Source: Limnoperna fortunei (taxonomy: Eukaryota; Mollusca; Bivalvia; Mytilida; Modiolidae). From it: DNA of 64,000 bases. Position numbers and translations under genes: made by a program. The notes beneath the pieces are model-generated. The model was not told the DNA's origin, ran no database searches, and saw only the letters and a list, made by a program, of their open reading frames with translations. Shown here one piece after another: positions 35,780-47,602 of the stretch. Position 1 is the stretch's first letter. Each line of letters starts with the position of its first letter. The DNA lies in the NCBI GenBank assembly GCA_944474755.1, contig OX104120.1:45612067-45676066 (forward strand), given 5' to 3'.

Positions 35780-35784
35780 ATTAC

Positions 35785-36960
35785 TGTAACGAACTTCGGT
35801 TATTTGTATACTTGTAAAATAGGTAGGATATAAATTATAGGATAAATTTGTACTAACACCGGACAGTTTACCAGTCGAGCAGACCTTACTTGTATATCTC
35901 GTGATTAGGTACGTATTGAAATTTCACAGGTGAGTTGTAAATCAGTCGACACATGGTCATTGAGTAGAGCACACGTCTGCGGAGTAGCAGTTGGGTATTA
36001 TAATTGTCAGTTCAGGACATGGACACCCAAGGCTAGCGTGTGTTTGTTGCTGAGTTTAATTAAAATAGCAGTTAGGTGTTATAATTGTCAGTACAGGACA
36101 TGGATACCTTAGGCTATTGTTAACCACACTCAGGTAAGTCATTTCTATTTTATGGTTAATTTTACGGTCGAGTACGCCGTCGAGATGGTATTTCGGCTCG
36201 CGGTCTAGAATGGCCAGATTAGTTGTCATATGCATAAAGTATAGAAATGTAAGTAATTTGTAGATTGTTTATTTTGTAGGGGTTTTTTGTTTTTAGACCC
36301 GGTTTTGGTATGCTTGAAGCATACAGTAGTAATAAAGCGTCGACTTGGTTGATGGAAATGGAAACAGCGTGGTGGTTTCAATGATATTCAATTTGATGTA
36401 ACAACGTCTTTTATCGGTGGTAATATGTTCTGCTGTTGGATTAGTTTATTTGGAAATTTCCGTTGCTGTATATTTATAGTTTAAAGGTCCGTGTAAAATA
36501 TGTGTAGTTATATTAGTAAAAGCCCGTGCAGAAGTTGTGTAGTAAATTCGTCACAGTTAGCTGAACACATCAGTGAAGTGAAGTTAATTATCTAGTGTTC
36601 TCGTCACCAATGTAGAAATTGCAACTTGTATAGAATTTAATCCGTTGTCCGTTAAATATGTTAAAATTTCTAAGGAATTAATTTAATGGTTCATCAGTGT
36701 TACAGTACCAACGTTGTGGAGGACAACAGGGAGACGTAGTGCGAAGTCGGTGTGTGGAGGCTCAATTTGTGTTTATTTGTAACAGTACATTATATTTAGT
36801 TCAGTCTTGTGAATGTGTATTTATTTTATGTGTATTTATTCATTTCATTTTTCATTTATTGTGTATTGTCTTTATTTTGTTTTGTATATTAAATTTATAT
36901 GTTTGAGCTAGTTGTTATGACATTGACCATTTGACAATCCAAAGAACTTACTTCTTTACA
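35785..36960. mobile_element. Putative solo LTR
   Basis: Starts TGTAACG and ends TTTACA, flanked by ATTAC at 35780-35784 and 36961-36965. Inside are ATATAAATTATAGG (about 35827), AATAAA (about 36333) and an 82-bp-spaced duplication of about 51 bp (35984-36034, 36066-36116). No coding. Not homologous by eye to the Gypsy LTR at 1096. The 5-bp duplication plus inverted ends make the case; no second LTR is in the window. Confidence 0.6.
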
Positions 36961-37120
36961 ATTACCTAAAGTTTTATTCTCTGTGAAAAAGATTAAATTG
37001 GTTTCTTTCTGTGTATTTTTGTTTGTAAATTAAAAAGTTATAACTCTCAGTGTGCTTTCCAAAATTTAGTTGTTTTCTGTTTCATTTCAGCTGCAAAAAT
37101 TAGTATTACTTTTTATAATA

Positions 37121-37375
37121 GGTCCTGTTGGCCGAGTGGTTAAGGTATATCGCTTACGATTGATCATGTGGTCTGTCAAGACTGAGAATCATGTTCTAGT
37201 CTCACTGCGGGCAGGGTGCGTTCGACTCCATTCTTAATTGACAATGATTACCAGTTTTCCTAACGAAGTTCGGAGTTTCTCAGGGTACTCCAACTTCATC
37301 CCACAAAAAGAGCTGATATAGCTGAAAAACTTCTGACAGTGGCGTTAAACAACATTCAAACAAACAAACAAACAA
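37121..37375 (+). mobile_element. Full-length tRNA-derived SINE
   Basis: Head GGTCCTGTTGGCCGAGTGGT, box B-like region near 37195, core, and (CAAA)n tail. Flanked by TATAATA at 37114-37120 and 37376-37382. Confidence 0.85.
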
Positions 37376-37382
37376 TATAATA

Positions 37383-38557
37383 TGTCATCCTTTCCCTATT
37401 TAAACAAAGCCGTGTTAAAATTCCAATAAAATAGTTCGCACATGCGTAAATTGTCGGTTCCAATAAAAATGAATAGCTGACTTAACCAAACAGTTTTTTT
37501 ATTTCTTGTCAATAATAGTTGTTATTTTAAGTCTGAATTATGGTTATTTGCATGATTAAACATGTCGCCAAAAAAATTTCTCTCAACTCTACATTGTGAC
37601 ACGCGAGAGGTACGTGGAAAAGCCGTACACTAAGCACAAAATATTCACGAAATGGTAAAACGACAATAAAGTATGGTGTGCATAAATTATTTCTTACCTC
37701 ATTTATTTTATTTTTTTCTTTCAGGAATTAAAACTATTAATTTTTTATCTGTTAAACAGTTGTCAGAAATGTAACAAAAGTTGCATATTTCATTTTAATG
37801 TCTTGGTGACCGGGTGGGGTAAATAGATACATCCCTCTGGTTTTGAACGCCGGGTGTCAAAAATTGTGCTTGCAAGTTCGAAACCTATTTATCAAATTTC
37901 AGTTAGGAATAAAACATAGTATTAATCTAGTACATATTATTAATTTGGTTACAGCAAAGGTTCGTTATTATTGCTACAGAGTCATTAAGTGGTGAATAAA
38001 ACTATCGTTTCAGTACTGATGTGTACTTTTACTCCCAGGAAGTTTATTCTAGAACTGCTTGTTCCACCCAGATCAGTTTTCTCTGTGTAAACCAGACGCA
38101 ACACCACAATTCTGTTAACCACTAAAAGACAGAACACCAAACCAAAAAATTGACATAAAATATCAAATAACAAAAGGATTATTGCGAGGGCACACCATGC
38201 TGCTTTGGAACAGTGACAAAATACATTTTGTGGTTAGTTGAACCGGTTTAAGGGATTTTAAAGCCTCCCTTTTATTGTAATACACAAACAACACAGAAAT
38301 GCAGAATTAGAAACACAATATCTACCATTACAATACAGACCAACAAAATTGATCCTTTTTTCTAAAACCTATATAACAACACGAAAGCCTGTTTCAAAAG
38401 TCCAACAGAAACATCATTATTTAATTAGCATGTGGATGGATGAACATTTGAACTATTGGAACAGTTTTTTAAAATTTATTGTATGTTGTCCTGTGACCGT
38501 ATTTAATGTCACTTATTGAATCATTTATTTATGTCTGTGTATCTAGACATTGTGGTG
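37383..38557. other. No gene seen
   Basis: AT-rich sequence. Minus frame 37985-38173 is unsupported. Confidence 0.5.
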
Positions 38558-38568
38558 CATTTATGCTG

Positions 38569-38823
38569 GGGGCCTCGGTGGCCGAGTGGTTAAGGTAGTT
38601 CGTCTACTATTGATCACGTGGTCTGTCAACACTGAGATTGTGGGTTCGATTCTCACTCGACTCCAATCTTAATTGACAAGGATTGCCAGTTTTCCTATCG
38701 CAGGTAGGGGGTTCTCTCCTGGTACTCCGGCTTCCTCCTCCAATAAAAACTGGACGCCACGATATAGCTGAAAAATTGCTGAAAGTGGCGTTAAAACACC
38801 ATTCAAACAAACGAACAAACAAA
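38569..38823 (+). mobile_element. Full-length tRNA-derived SINE, best copy
   Basis: 255 bp with 11-bp target duplications CATTTATGCTG (38558-38568 and 38824-38834). Order: tRNA-like head with box A (TGGCCGAGTGGTTAAGG) and box B (GGGTTCGATTCTCAC), a middle, a core with CTCCGGCTTCCTCCTCCAAT and AAAACTGGACGCCACGATAT, then a CAAA tail. A Leu/Ser-type tRNA ancestry is suggested by the head. Confidence 0.9.
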
Positions 38824-38834
38824 CATTTATGCTG

Positions 38835-39983
38835 AACAACAAGTAATGTATCATCGTAATCTTTTATAAGTCCATTTAGGTAGTCATTTTTGTTTGAAAA
38901 CTAAGTACTCGGATCCCAAATGGTTATTGTGGGTAGACACGCAACTGACTAGCACGTATACGTACCCGATGGCGGAAATAATGGCCTCTCGATTGAGAAT
39001 ATGGAAAACATAGTTGTAGACTGTAGCATGTGCATGTTTGGTGTAAAAAGTGACAAGCTTCATTGTGTTTGAACAAACGACTTGTTTTGTAGATGTCGAA
39101 AATTAAAAGACACATCGTAGTTTTGACAAAAGAGAATTGGAACTCCATAAATGAGGACCTATCTATTCGTGTATGTGAACGAAGAATTGTGTGCAACAAT
39201 TTGTTTATACCGTGTATTTGATTGACGACTTCAATGACGTTTTTTGAATAAATAATGAATAAATGTCACGTGAACGCGAATAAGCCATCAAATTTACAAA
39301 TCAAAATTGATTATTTTCATTGCTAGTTAGTATTCTTTATACTTCAAACAGGTGAAAGACAACATACGCAAACCATCAAATTACATTCTAGTCAATGTGC
39401 ATTTTATTAAAAGTAAATCTTTTATAACGTTATATTACTTTGATCCGGAAACAAGGGAAGGTATTGAGGTTAGACACAAAAATAAGATTACTATAAAGCT
39501 TTATATCAGTTTTATAAATTAACTTAACCAAACTTTAACATTATTGCTAATTGTTAAAATAAGTCCTTGTTCTTATTCGTTTCTTTTTTATTCAGACTAT
39601 CGTTTCTTGGTACTTGTTAATTTCTGGTTTAGTTTTTAGTTCAGTCTGTTCCGTTTCTTGACAGATTGTTTCATGTCTTGTCAGTCAAACTGCTCTTTGT
39701 CTTGTTCAGCAAATTTGGTTTTTTGTTCATTTTCTTATTAAGCAAGTTTTTCTTTTTTGTACATACAGTCCCTTTTCTTGTTCAAAAAGCTTTGTTCCTT
39801 GTACTGACTGTTCGTTTTCTTGTTCAGCATGCTTCCTTACTTGTACAAACTGTTTTATTTCTTATTCAATCTGTTTCTGTTCGCTCATCAGTTACACACA
39901 AACGTGCGTCATTAATTCTAACTTCTTCATTCTTGTGACAAACGACTTCCATAATACTTAATAATAAATTACTGTAGAGATTA
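38835..39983. other. 3' flank of copy 2, no other gene seen
   Basis: From about 39565 to 39890 the plus strand is pyrimidine-rich with degenerate TTGTTCAGTCTGTTTCTTG words; in the direction of copy 2 transcription it is purine-rich. Frames at 38924-39199 and 39666-39938 are unsupported. Confidence 0.5.
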
Positions 39984-40611
39984 TTAGAGCATTTTGTATA
40001 TTCCGTAACCTGCAAAAGCTACAAGGATGGTACTAGAGACGATGATAACCGGAACCAGTAGTCTGTACCATACTGTAGGAGACATCAATTTCTTCTGTCT
40101 GGTTATCAATGGTAGTGTCTGAAATTATTTTAAAACGTTAAAAATCGCAACAAGACACAAATATTTAACAATAACTTTATTTTAAGTAGAAATGTGTGTG
40201 TGTTAGTTTTTTGTTTGAATAGTTTCAATGCCACTTACAACAGTTTTCAACTGTACCATTTTGTTTGGGTTTTAGTGGGGGATGAAATAAGTATCTCTTA
40301 AAAAAATAAACTGATTTTATGTGTATAAAATATCAAGGAATGTTAATCTTGTAGCTTATTTATTTCAATGATTTATATTAACTTACGGTGCCTTGGTAAA
40401 CAGGCATGCTGTCAAAATATCTAAAGTCAACAACAGGTATAATACACTTTGACATTTCTACATTTGGCACAATAAATACTAATTTCTGTGTACTGTGATT
40501 TTCCTGATATGCTGGTATGGTTACATGTGTGTTTTCTGTCTTTGATTGCCATGGCAAGGCTTGCTTAGCAGACGACGGTTGTAAGTCTCGTGCTACGAGA
40601 ACGTTGTTCAT
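39984..40611 (-). CDS. Tail-anchored membrane protein, array copy 2 (N-terminus damaged)
   Basis: Coding exons 40387-40611 and 39984-40118 (135 bp, stop TAA), joined across a 268-bp GTAAGT...AG intron in phase 0. The protein keeps VARDLQPSSAKQALPWQSK, VVDFRYFDSMPVYQG and a C-terminal helix with TILVAFAGYGIY. The region that encodes residues before KMNNV in the other copies is present but out of frame: a TAA and a one-base shift lie just upstream (about 40650-40660). The start used here is the first in-frame ATG (40609-40611), giving 119 residues; it may be a pseudogene or use another upstream exon. Confidence 0.6.
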
Positions 40612-40790
40612 TTTGGTTCGGGTTTCTGTTGGTAAGCAAAACAACTGATTTGATTAAAATATTGATGCACTCTGTTTTGTCTATTCGTATTCTGGCTTTC
40701 CTTAACTCGAACTATCGATTTCTGTTCAGTTCCATACAGTAGTTTGTTTTATTAACAAATATTTTTAGTAAATAGTCTGAAAACTAATAA

Positions 40791-40798
40791 CTTTTATA
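40791..40798 (-). promoter_or_regulatory. TATA-like box of copy 2
   Basis: TATAAAAG on the minus strand, 180 bp upstream of the first in-frame ATG of copy 2. Confidence 0.5.
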
Positions 40799-41891
40799 TC
40801 CAACAAATATGTTTACTTAGGACCAAGAGCACAACTTGAGTCGGTAAGTAATTCTCCTTATTGAGTAATCAAGAAAACAATTCAGCTGATTAGATCATAT
40901 TTAAATTGTGTTTGTAGCAGTCCGCTTTTATTTTATATTAATTATGAGTAACGATTACTTAATTTAAATTTGTCGTGATTTGGTAATGTCTAAAAAAACA
41001 ATGGCGTGTTGGAAAATACGACTAGCGCGGCAATGTTTTTTATTTTCTTAGAAAACAAGTTTTAAAAAAATCTTGTGTTTTATATTTGTTATGTTTATTA
41101 GTTTTCTAAAAATTAATATTACGAAATAGAAAAAGACCAGTATGAGTTTCGTCGTACAATACTTCTGAAATTAAAGTAGGAAACAATGTTATCTGTTTAA
41201 CTATTTTGAAAGATAATTAAGAACAATATTAGGTTTTCATAAAATGACCATATACTGAAAGCGTACAGATCCAGTGTTTTGACAACTTGGAACATTCCAT
41301 ATATTTTAAAAATAAAATTAAAATCGCCCATTTGGCTATTTTGTCAGACTGATCTTAAAGGAATTGATATTTATTCATTTTTTTCAACAGAATACGAATT
41401 AAAATTAAAATATTATTGTTTCATACATCTAGTAGAATGATTAGTTTATAATCTCCAATTGTCCTTCTACTATGAGTCTGAATTTCAGCATCGATAAATT
41501 TCATCTGTCATAGTTAAGAAGACTTCTTTACTTTCAAAATTTTTGTGTTAGGTTATTTAAGCAAAGATACGCGCTTGTAATTCGATTTAACACGTTGAAT
41601 TATAAAACAACTGACTTTCACTACATATTTATATTTAAGGAGAATACATTACTTAGTGAATACAACTTACCACTCTGGTCCAATTGACCATAAATTGATT
41701 GCTTACATGAACTCACGTTCGCTCTGAGAAAATACTTGTTAGTGCGTGAATACAACTCCTTGCGGTAAAAACGCAGGAGTTATATGAATCAAAAGTTCAC
41801 TCTTTCCTTGATATCAACTCAATGATACTTTCTTGTTATAAAGCAAGTGAACATTCAAAACTTTATAAAGGTGTACATCACGATCATATTT
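40799..41891. other. Upstream region of copy 2, no gene seen
   Basis: Contains GAGTAATCAAGAAAA (about 40863), shared with copy 3. Otherwise AT-rich and non-coding. Confidence 0.45.
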
Positions 41892-42140
41892 CTTTGTTTG
41901 TTTGTATGGTGTTTAACGCAACTTTCATTTTTCAGCAATATCATTGCGCCCAGTTTTTATTGGGGGAGGAAGCCAAGGTACACGGAGAAAACCCCATTTG
42001 CGGTAGGAAAAATGGCAATCCTTGTCAGTTAAGATAGGAGTTGAGTACGACCTGCTCGCAGTGAGACTCGCACCCGCAACCACAGTGTTGACAGACCACA
42101 TCGTCAATATTAAATTACTAACTACGCTAACAACTCGGAA
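41892..42140 (-). mobile_element. tRNA-derived SINE
   Basis: Minus strand: eroded head near 42140, box B region (GGGTGCGAGTCTCACTGCG at about 42060), core, CAAA tail at 41892. Confidence 0.8.
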
Positions 42141-42408
42141 GATTATTTTGTATTAAGTCTGCTAAAGAGATACAATTATTTATAAAACACATACATTTAA
42201 TTGTCTTGAACGGAAAAAAAATATTCACTGTAATTCACTAGAATGGGAATACATAATCAATTTAAAAAAAAACAGAAATTTTAGAATTGTCGTTGTTCAC
42301 CTAATTTATACTGTTTTAATTCTCTGTAAAAAATTTGATACTTGTGCGTAAAAACTAAATCTTTGCAGAAACAATAAATTGTTCATACATTTGTTGGAAT
42401 GACAGGGT

Positions 42409-43430
42409 GTGAACGAAAATTTATTAGAATGGTTTAAAAGCTATTTCAATAATAGGCAACACAGCGTATTTGTCAAGCAATCGTCGTCGGAGATTCGCAA
42501 TGTATATGCTGGGGTTCCTCAGGATCGGTACTAGGACCGTTATTATTTAATATTTATATAAATGATATACCTGAAAATATTGTTTCTCTTTGTGGACTTT
42601 TTGCTGACTACACGTCGTACAGCTATTCTAGCCGCGACGTTTCACAGATATAATCTGTGATAGATCTAGATTTAAGAGAGCTGTTCGAAAATGGTTAATG
42701 TCTTTTAACCCTGACAAAACAGAAATTATCTTATTCTCAAATATATTGACACCAGATATAAGGTTTATACTAAATGACACAGATATTCCAGTTACTAAAT
42801 TTCATAAACATCTAGGAGTAACTTTTAGCAGTGATGCTAAGTGAAACGTACACATTGAATATATTATATGTAGTGTTTCTAGGCACCCGAACTTAATCCG
42901 GAAACTTAAATATAAATTAAATAATAAAAATTGAGAAAAACTGTATTTAATCTTCATAAGACCACTTTTTTGATATGCCTGTGAAGTTTGGGATAACGTT
43001 GGTGTGGATTACTGCAATAAACTTGAGTAACTGCATCTAGAGGCTGCTCGAAGCGTCACAGGCCTACCAAATTTTACCAATTTAATTACTATTTATACCG
43101 AAACAGTGTGGGAGCCTTTGGCTGAGCGTAGAAAACGTAGTAAACTACAAATTTTTTATAATTTACAAAATAGTTCTGCACCAGCATATCTTTGTAATTT
43201 AATACCACCAACTATACAAAGCACGTTCGTGTATCCCTTGCGTAACGGCAATAACAATATAACCCATATTGTAGACTGTCCCTGACTAACGAATCTTTCA
43301 TATCGTCAACTATTCGACAGTGGAACAGCTTAAATATGTCAATCCGTAATGTCAAAAAAACCTGAACCCATATCGAAAGTTCTGAAGCATTATGAATATG
43401 GACAGCGCAAATTCAATATTGTCTCAACCT
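42409..43430 (+). pseudogene. Non-LTR reverse transcriptase relic
   Basis: Translating with shifts gives WFKSYFNNRQHSVFVK, then YAGVPQ next to SVLGPLLFNIYINDIPENIV, LFADYTSYSY (YADD box degraded to ADY), HKHLGVTFSSDAK and PLRNGNN. At least six stops and two shifts interrupt it. A jockey/CR1-like LINE, not the one at 29051. The 5' half and the 3' end are not visible. Confidence 0.8.
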
Positions 43431-43553
43431 AACTATAGTAAACATTACCGTGTCTGTCCGACGGGTTTTTGCATGACAAAATTGAAAACTGCTACCGTGT
43501 TTGGTCGAGTTTATGGTCCTTTTATAAATCTCAGATTCACTTTTTGAAATCAC

Positions 43554-43901
43554 CAATTATTTTCCACAGTTACACGGCATTTTGAAATGCGGCTGAATTT
43601 TCATTGTGATAGATCGAATTTCCATAGGAAGTCAGCCATTTGTGTTTCCAAAGGGGTCTAATGTTGTTTACGAACGTTCGTCTGCTTTCGTTACGTACAA
43701 TGGTATTCGGACAAACCGCGAGACTTTTCCCGCCTCAACTGCAGACGACATTACCCGAAGGATTTCGAAAAGACAACAATGGAATTTTCCTAACGTACAC
43801 TTCCGTTCAAAACAAGGTCAAAATTAAGTATGGAAAATCGCTGTATCAAAATGAAAATTCAGTCGCATTTTAGAACGCCGATTAACTGTGGAAAATAATT
43901 G
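43554..43901. mobile_element. Fold-back element with about 75-bp inverted ends
   Basis: Left arm CAATTATTTTCCACAGTTAC, right arm GTGGAAAATAATTG; the arms match imperfectly over about 75 bp, including CTGAATTTTCAT. The centre (about 43628-43825) recurs in direct orientation at 45350-45542. The + frame 43606-43827 covers the centre but no domain is recognised. Confidence 0.65.
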
Positions 43902-44284
43902 TAATAACTGCATGCTTGATGTAAACCAACCAACAAATCAATTTAAATTTTAATGAGTACATATATGCTTAATACAGTAGAAACGATTAACACTATGACA
44001 GGTATTATAACCAACTTCAAGCAATATTAAAAAATTAAAAAATAAACGAAAAGTATATTACCTTTATATCTAGCAGAACTTAAGTCTGCTCTTAAACGCT
44101 TTTCACCTCATTTATGCGGTCATGTTATATTGTTGCTGTTCGATTTGTTCTCCTGAAAACTTAAGAAGCTATAAGAGTGTCATTTTAACGCTATTTGGTT
44201 TGTATTTGTGTGTATTTGATATTATTCGAAATTAAATGTTTAATTTAACGGTTGTCTTTCTTAATCCATTACCTGCAGCCAATT

Positions 44285-44519
44285 CTAGACATCAAATCTG
44301 GTAGATTCTATCACTTCGTCTTTCTTAGTATTGAACACTTTCTTCAGTTTCTTCATTTTATTGACATGACTTCGCATGGTTGGTATCCAGATGAACATTT
44401 CTTCATCGATGCGAAAAACCAGACGCTGGACAATATCCACAATTTTATATATAGCATGTAGTTCCAGTGGTAAGCTGGGGAACCAGTTCTCTTTATTTTT
44501 AAGTAAACGACTTGTTGGC
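44285..44519 (-). CDS. Possible orphan terminal exon, unknown product
   Basis: A minus frame that follows a good acceptor (TTTAATTTACTTTCAG at about 44520-44535) and runs 78 codons to TAG. It has protein-like composition (LELHAIYKIVDIVQRLVFRI, then a Lys-rich stretch) but no recognised domain. No partner exon was found. It could be a relic. Confidence 0.3.
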
Positions 44520-44696
44520 TGAAAGTAAATTAAATAAATAGTTTTGAAACATAGTTTTTCCTGGTTTGTACTGTGCATTAATAATATTAATTCTGAGGTA
44601 CCTTAAACAAATTTATGATCAGACTTTTATATTAAGATTTTCTTACTTTAATCCAGATGGTGGTTGAAACATACATTTACCTAGCTTGTGTGTGTG

Positions 44697-44960
44697 TTTG
44701 GTTGTTTGTTTGAATGGTTGTTACGTCACTTTAAAGTAAGCAAGTTTTCAGGTTTATCTGGTTGTCCAGTTTTTATTAGGGGAGGAAGCCAGACTACCTG
44801 GACAAAAGTCCCCGATCGTCGGTGTGACCACTTTTACTTAAAATTGGAATCGAGGACATTAAGCCATAGTGAGACTCAAGCTCGCAACATCAGTGTTGGA
44901 AAACCACCTGATCACTAGTAGATGACTTACTACCTTAACCACTCTGCCAGCGAGTCCCCC
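44697..44960 (-). mobile_element. tRNA-derived SINE, diverged
   Basis: Minus strand: GGGGGACTCGCTGGCAGAGT head, box B-like GAGCTTGAGTCTCACTATGG, core and CAAA tail. Confidence 0.8.
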
Positions 44961-45125
44961 ATTACTTCGTCATAAAACTTACTCTCTATATCGGAAAAAT
45001 TCACGTTAAGTTGCCATCTGTGGTGTTACATAAGTTTTGTTACAAATTTCAACTCTAAAATGCAATTAAAATTGTAGAGATTATTCCGTGCATTATTTTA
45101 TTGTGCAACTCTGTTTTCAAAATGA

Positions 45126-45225
45126 ATCCTAATTGACAAGGATTGCCAGTTTTCATACCGATGGTCTGGGTGTTTTTCCAGGTACTACGGCTTACTCCCC
45201 AAATAAAAACTAGACGCCATATTTT
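45126..45225 (+). mobile_element. SINE fragment, core only
   Basis: TCCTAATTGACAAGGATTGC to AAAACTAGACGCCATAT; head and tail missing. Confidence 0.7.
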
Positions 45226-45349
45226 ACCTTTTTATTACGAAAATGCAGTAGAAAAAACTTAGTCACGATAACCTGTCCATGTTTCATACTTTTCCTCTGC
45301 TGTTTACTTCTCGCAAATTGTCCTTGACTTTTGCTACGAGAATTTTACA

Positions 45350-45542
45350 TAGTTGGTCAGCCATTTGTTTCTAAGGAGACCCTTATAGGTTTACAAAAGT
45401 TCGTCGGTTTTCGTCAATGTTAATCAGACAAACCGTGAGACTTTTCCCGCCTCAACTGCAGACGACGCTACCAGAAGGATTTCGAATAGACAACAATGTA
45501 ATGTTTCTAACCTACACTTCCGTTCACATTTAGGTCAAAGAT
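45350..45542. repeat. Diverged second copy of the 43628-43825 segment
   Basis: Shares GAGACTTTTCCCGCCTCAAC, TGCAGACGAC and CTACACTTCCGTTCA with the fold-back centre; its inverted ends are no longer clear. Confidence 0.7.
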
Positions 45543-45844
45543 AACTATAATTGAAAAAAGCTCTTCAATTAAAAAGTGAACTTTTAACTTTGGATCAAAT
45601 ACCTGCTCCGTGCGATTAACATCTGCGCACTCTACAGAATTGGAAGACTAATGCTCAATGTTGATCTATTTTCGAGAAGCAGAAACAGAATCGGAACAGT
45701 TAAAGGAATGCATATGCACGGTGAACAGTTATGTCCATTTACTTTTGTGTCTCATAGTAATTAATATGTCGATTGTCAGGTGTGCTCGATTTGTATTTGA
45801 TGACACCAATTCACGTTTTAAATCGTTTTATACATTATATTTGC

Positions 45845-46265
45845 TTTTACACAAAATTTTGAATTTTTCTGAACATTTTACTCTTGTTTCAAATAAGAAA
45901 TATTCCGGTCACATGACAACATGTAACCCCTGAGCATTCTGTCACAATTTTAACACCACTTTCATTGCATATAAGAAAGAACGACCAACGGGAAGTCAAC
46001 TCACTCAAAAAATCTACTTTCACTTTCAAGTTCAGTCCCAAAATAGTGCATCTAATGACTCGCATAACTTTTATCTTTAGTACACATCAATTTAACATTA
46101 TCCTCCTGTTTCCTGAATTATTTAGCTTTCCAAAAAATACCAAGTTTGATCCAATATCTATTAAGGTTCAAAAGTTATAATTATAACAGTGAGCAGCTAT
46201 TTTTAAATAGCACTACTTTAACGTACAACCTCAGACTGGTTCCCGGTATTTGGTAGTCCTACACC
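45845..46265. mobile_element. Second copy of the GGTGTAGGACCACCA MITE, inverted
   Basis: The right end GGTAGTCCTACACC (ends 46265) and the interior (GAACCAGTCTGAGGTTGTAC when reversed) match the element at 13356. The left end is eroded. Confidence 0.7.
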
Positions 46266-46502
46266 TTTAACATAATGTAAAAGTCTGACTCTGTCAAATG
46301 TTTTAAAATGATAGCATACGGGAACTTCACCGATGAGGTATATAATAAAGGAATAAACTGATCGATCGTGCGTTTTCAGCATTTTTATTGGTAGAACAAC
46401 AACATGAAAAAATATAATAACAATTTATATATAAATGAAGCACTAGTAACAAAATGAATATCACAGATTTCTTCCAGTATAGTACGACCTCACAGTATCG
46501 AT

Positions 46503-47023
46503 CTATTTATGAATCCACGTATTTTCGTCAACCATAAACAACATAATTCGGTAAGTGTCGATGACGTCACTGTACTTTCCTTTTATTAAATCTGCAACTG
46601 TTTGTGGTGTAATAGTTTTGAGATCATGATGTTTTCCCGCCACGGTTGGTAAAGTCAGCTTTCTACTGCCGTCTGCTAAGGGATCATTGTTGTCAGCTTT
46701 TATATTTACAAATGTCTTATATCGTCTGAGTTATTGAATCGATTGGTGGAGCGATTCACTTGTGCTTTTTCTTCACATGGCCTTTTGTTTGAAGATGGTT
46801 TCTTGAATAAACTGTTGGCCACTTGATCGCCCATCCCAAGACCCGAATCATCATTTTCTGGAAATATGTTTCGTTTGATAACGAAAGTCTCTAAGGACAT
46901 CGTGTAATCTGCCTGCTTTACATCGAGATCTAACTGAAGACGACCTTGTGTCACGTGTTCTAAGTCTTCAAAATCGTTAAATAACCTTTTTGATATCATT
47001 GTTCTTTGGTATTTGGATTGATT
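46503..47023 (-). pseudogene. Cdc25-like phosphatase fragment, frameshifted
   Basis: Cdc25 removes inhibitory phosphates from Cdk1. After an acceptor-like CGCTTTCAG (47024-47032) a frame encodes a Ser/Asp-rich regulatory stretch with ENDDSGLGMGDQ, then stops near 46706. One base off, the frame continues with LTLPTVAGKHHDLKTITPQT and VADLIKGKYSDVIDTYRI, closely resembling the start of the Cdc25 catalytic (rhodanese-like) domain just before the DCRYPYEY motif. It then ends in unrelated residues and TAG (46503-46505). The DCRYPYEY, HCxxxxxR active-site loop and everything after are absent from this window. A pseudogenised duplicate is the simplest reading; an exon of a real gene with a local sequence error is the alternative. 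Confidence 0.7.
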
Positions 47024-47145
47024 CTGAAAGCGAAGTGAATATGTTGAAAATGTGGTCCGCTTGCATTTATTATAATACTTTAAATTGACGTTAAGTGAAT
47101 TTTCTCTGTTTCCAGAGTCTTGCTCACTGTTTTACTCAAATAATG

Positions 47146-47602
47146 CAAATTTAGTAAGTGGAATATACGATTGGGTTGTCATTGCTTCTGTCAACTTAAT
47201 TAAGGATATGAAAGCTAAGCCTATGATTGATTGTAATAGCCAATCATTGATAATGTATACTTTTTATTACAACAATTTAAATAGGTAATGAATTTCATTA
47301 TCTGTTTATTGATATTATAAAGATATTATGAAAATGACTGCTTTTATCGTGCTTGTTAAGATAAAATGTGGATAGGTAGGTTACGCAATATCTTGGAATA
47401 TAGAAATCTCGCATTTTCATAATATCTTTATAATATCAATAAACAGATAATTAAATTCATTACCTATTTAAATTGTTGTAATAAAAAGTATACATTATCA
47501 ATGATTGGCTATTACAATCAATCATAGGCTTAGCTTTCATATCCTTAATTAAGTTGACAGAAGCAATGACAACCCAATCGTATATTCCACTTACTAAATT
47601 TG
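47146..47602. repeat. 191-bp near-perfect inverted repeat with 75-bp spacer
   Basis: Left arm 47146-47336 and right arm 47412-47602 are equal in length; by eye they differ at one position (AATTTCATT versus AATTTAATT). The spacer is unique-looking. The + frame 47085-47288 falls in the left arm and is a shadow. No target duplication evident. Confidence 0.95.

Noticed and set aside
38569..38660. tRNA gene
   Set aside because: Box A and B words belong to the SINE head; the same head recurs in many copies with a core and CAAA tail and no complete cloverleaf.
45658..46180. Plus-strand frames 45658-45933 and 45965-46180
   Set aside because: They lie across the inverted MITE copy and have no recognisable product.
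47085..47288. 67-codon plus frame
   Set aside because: Falls in the left arm of the inverted repeat; no domain.
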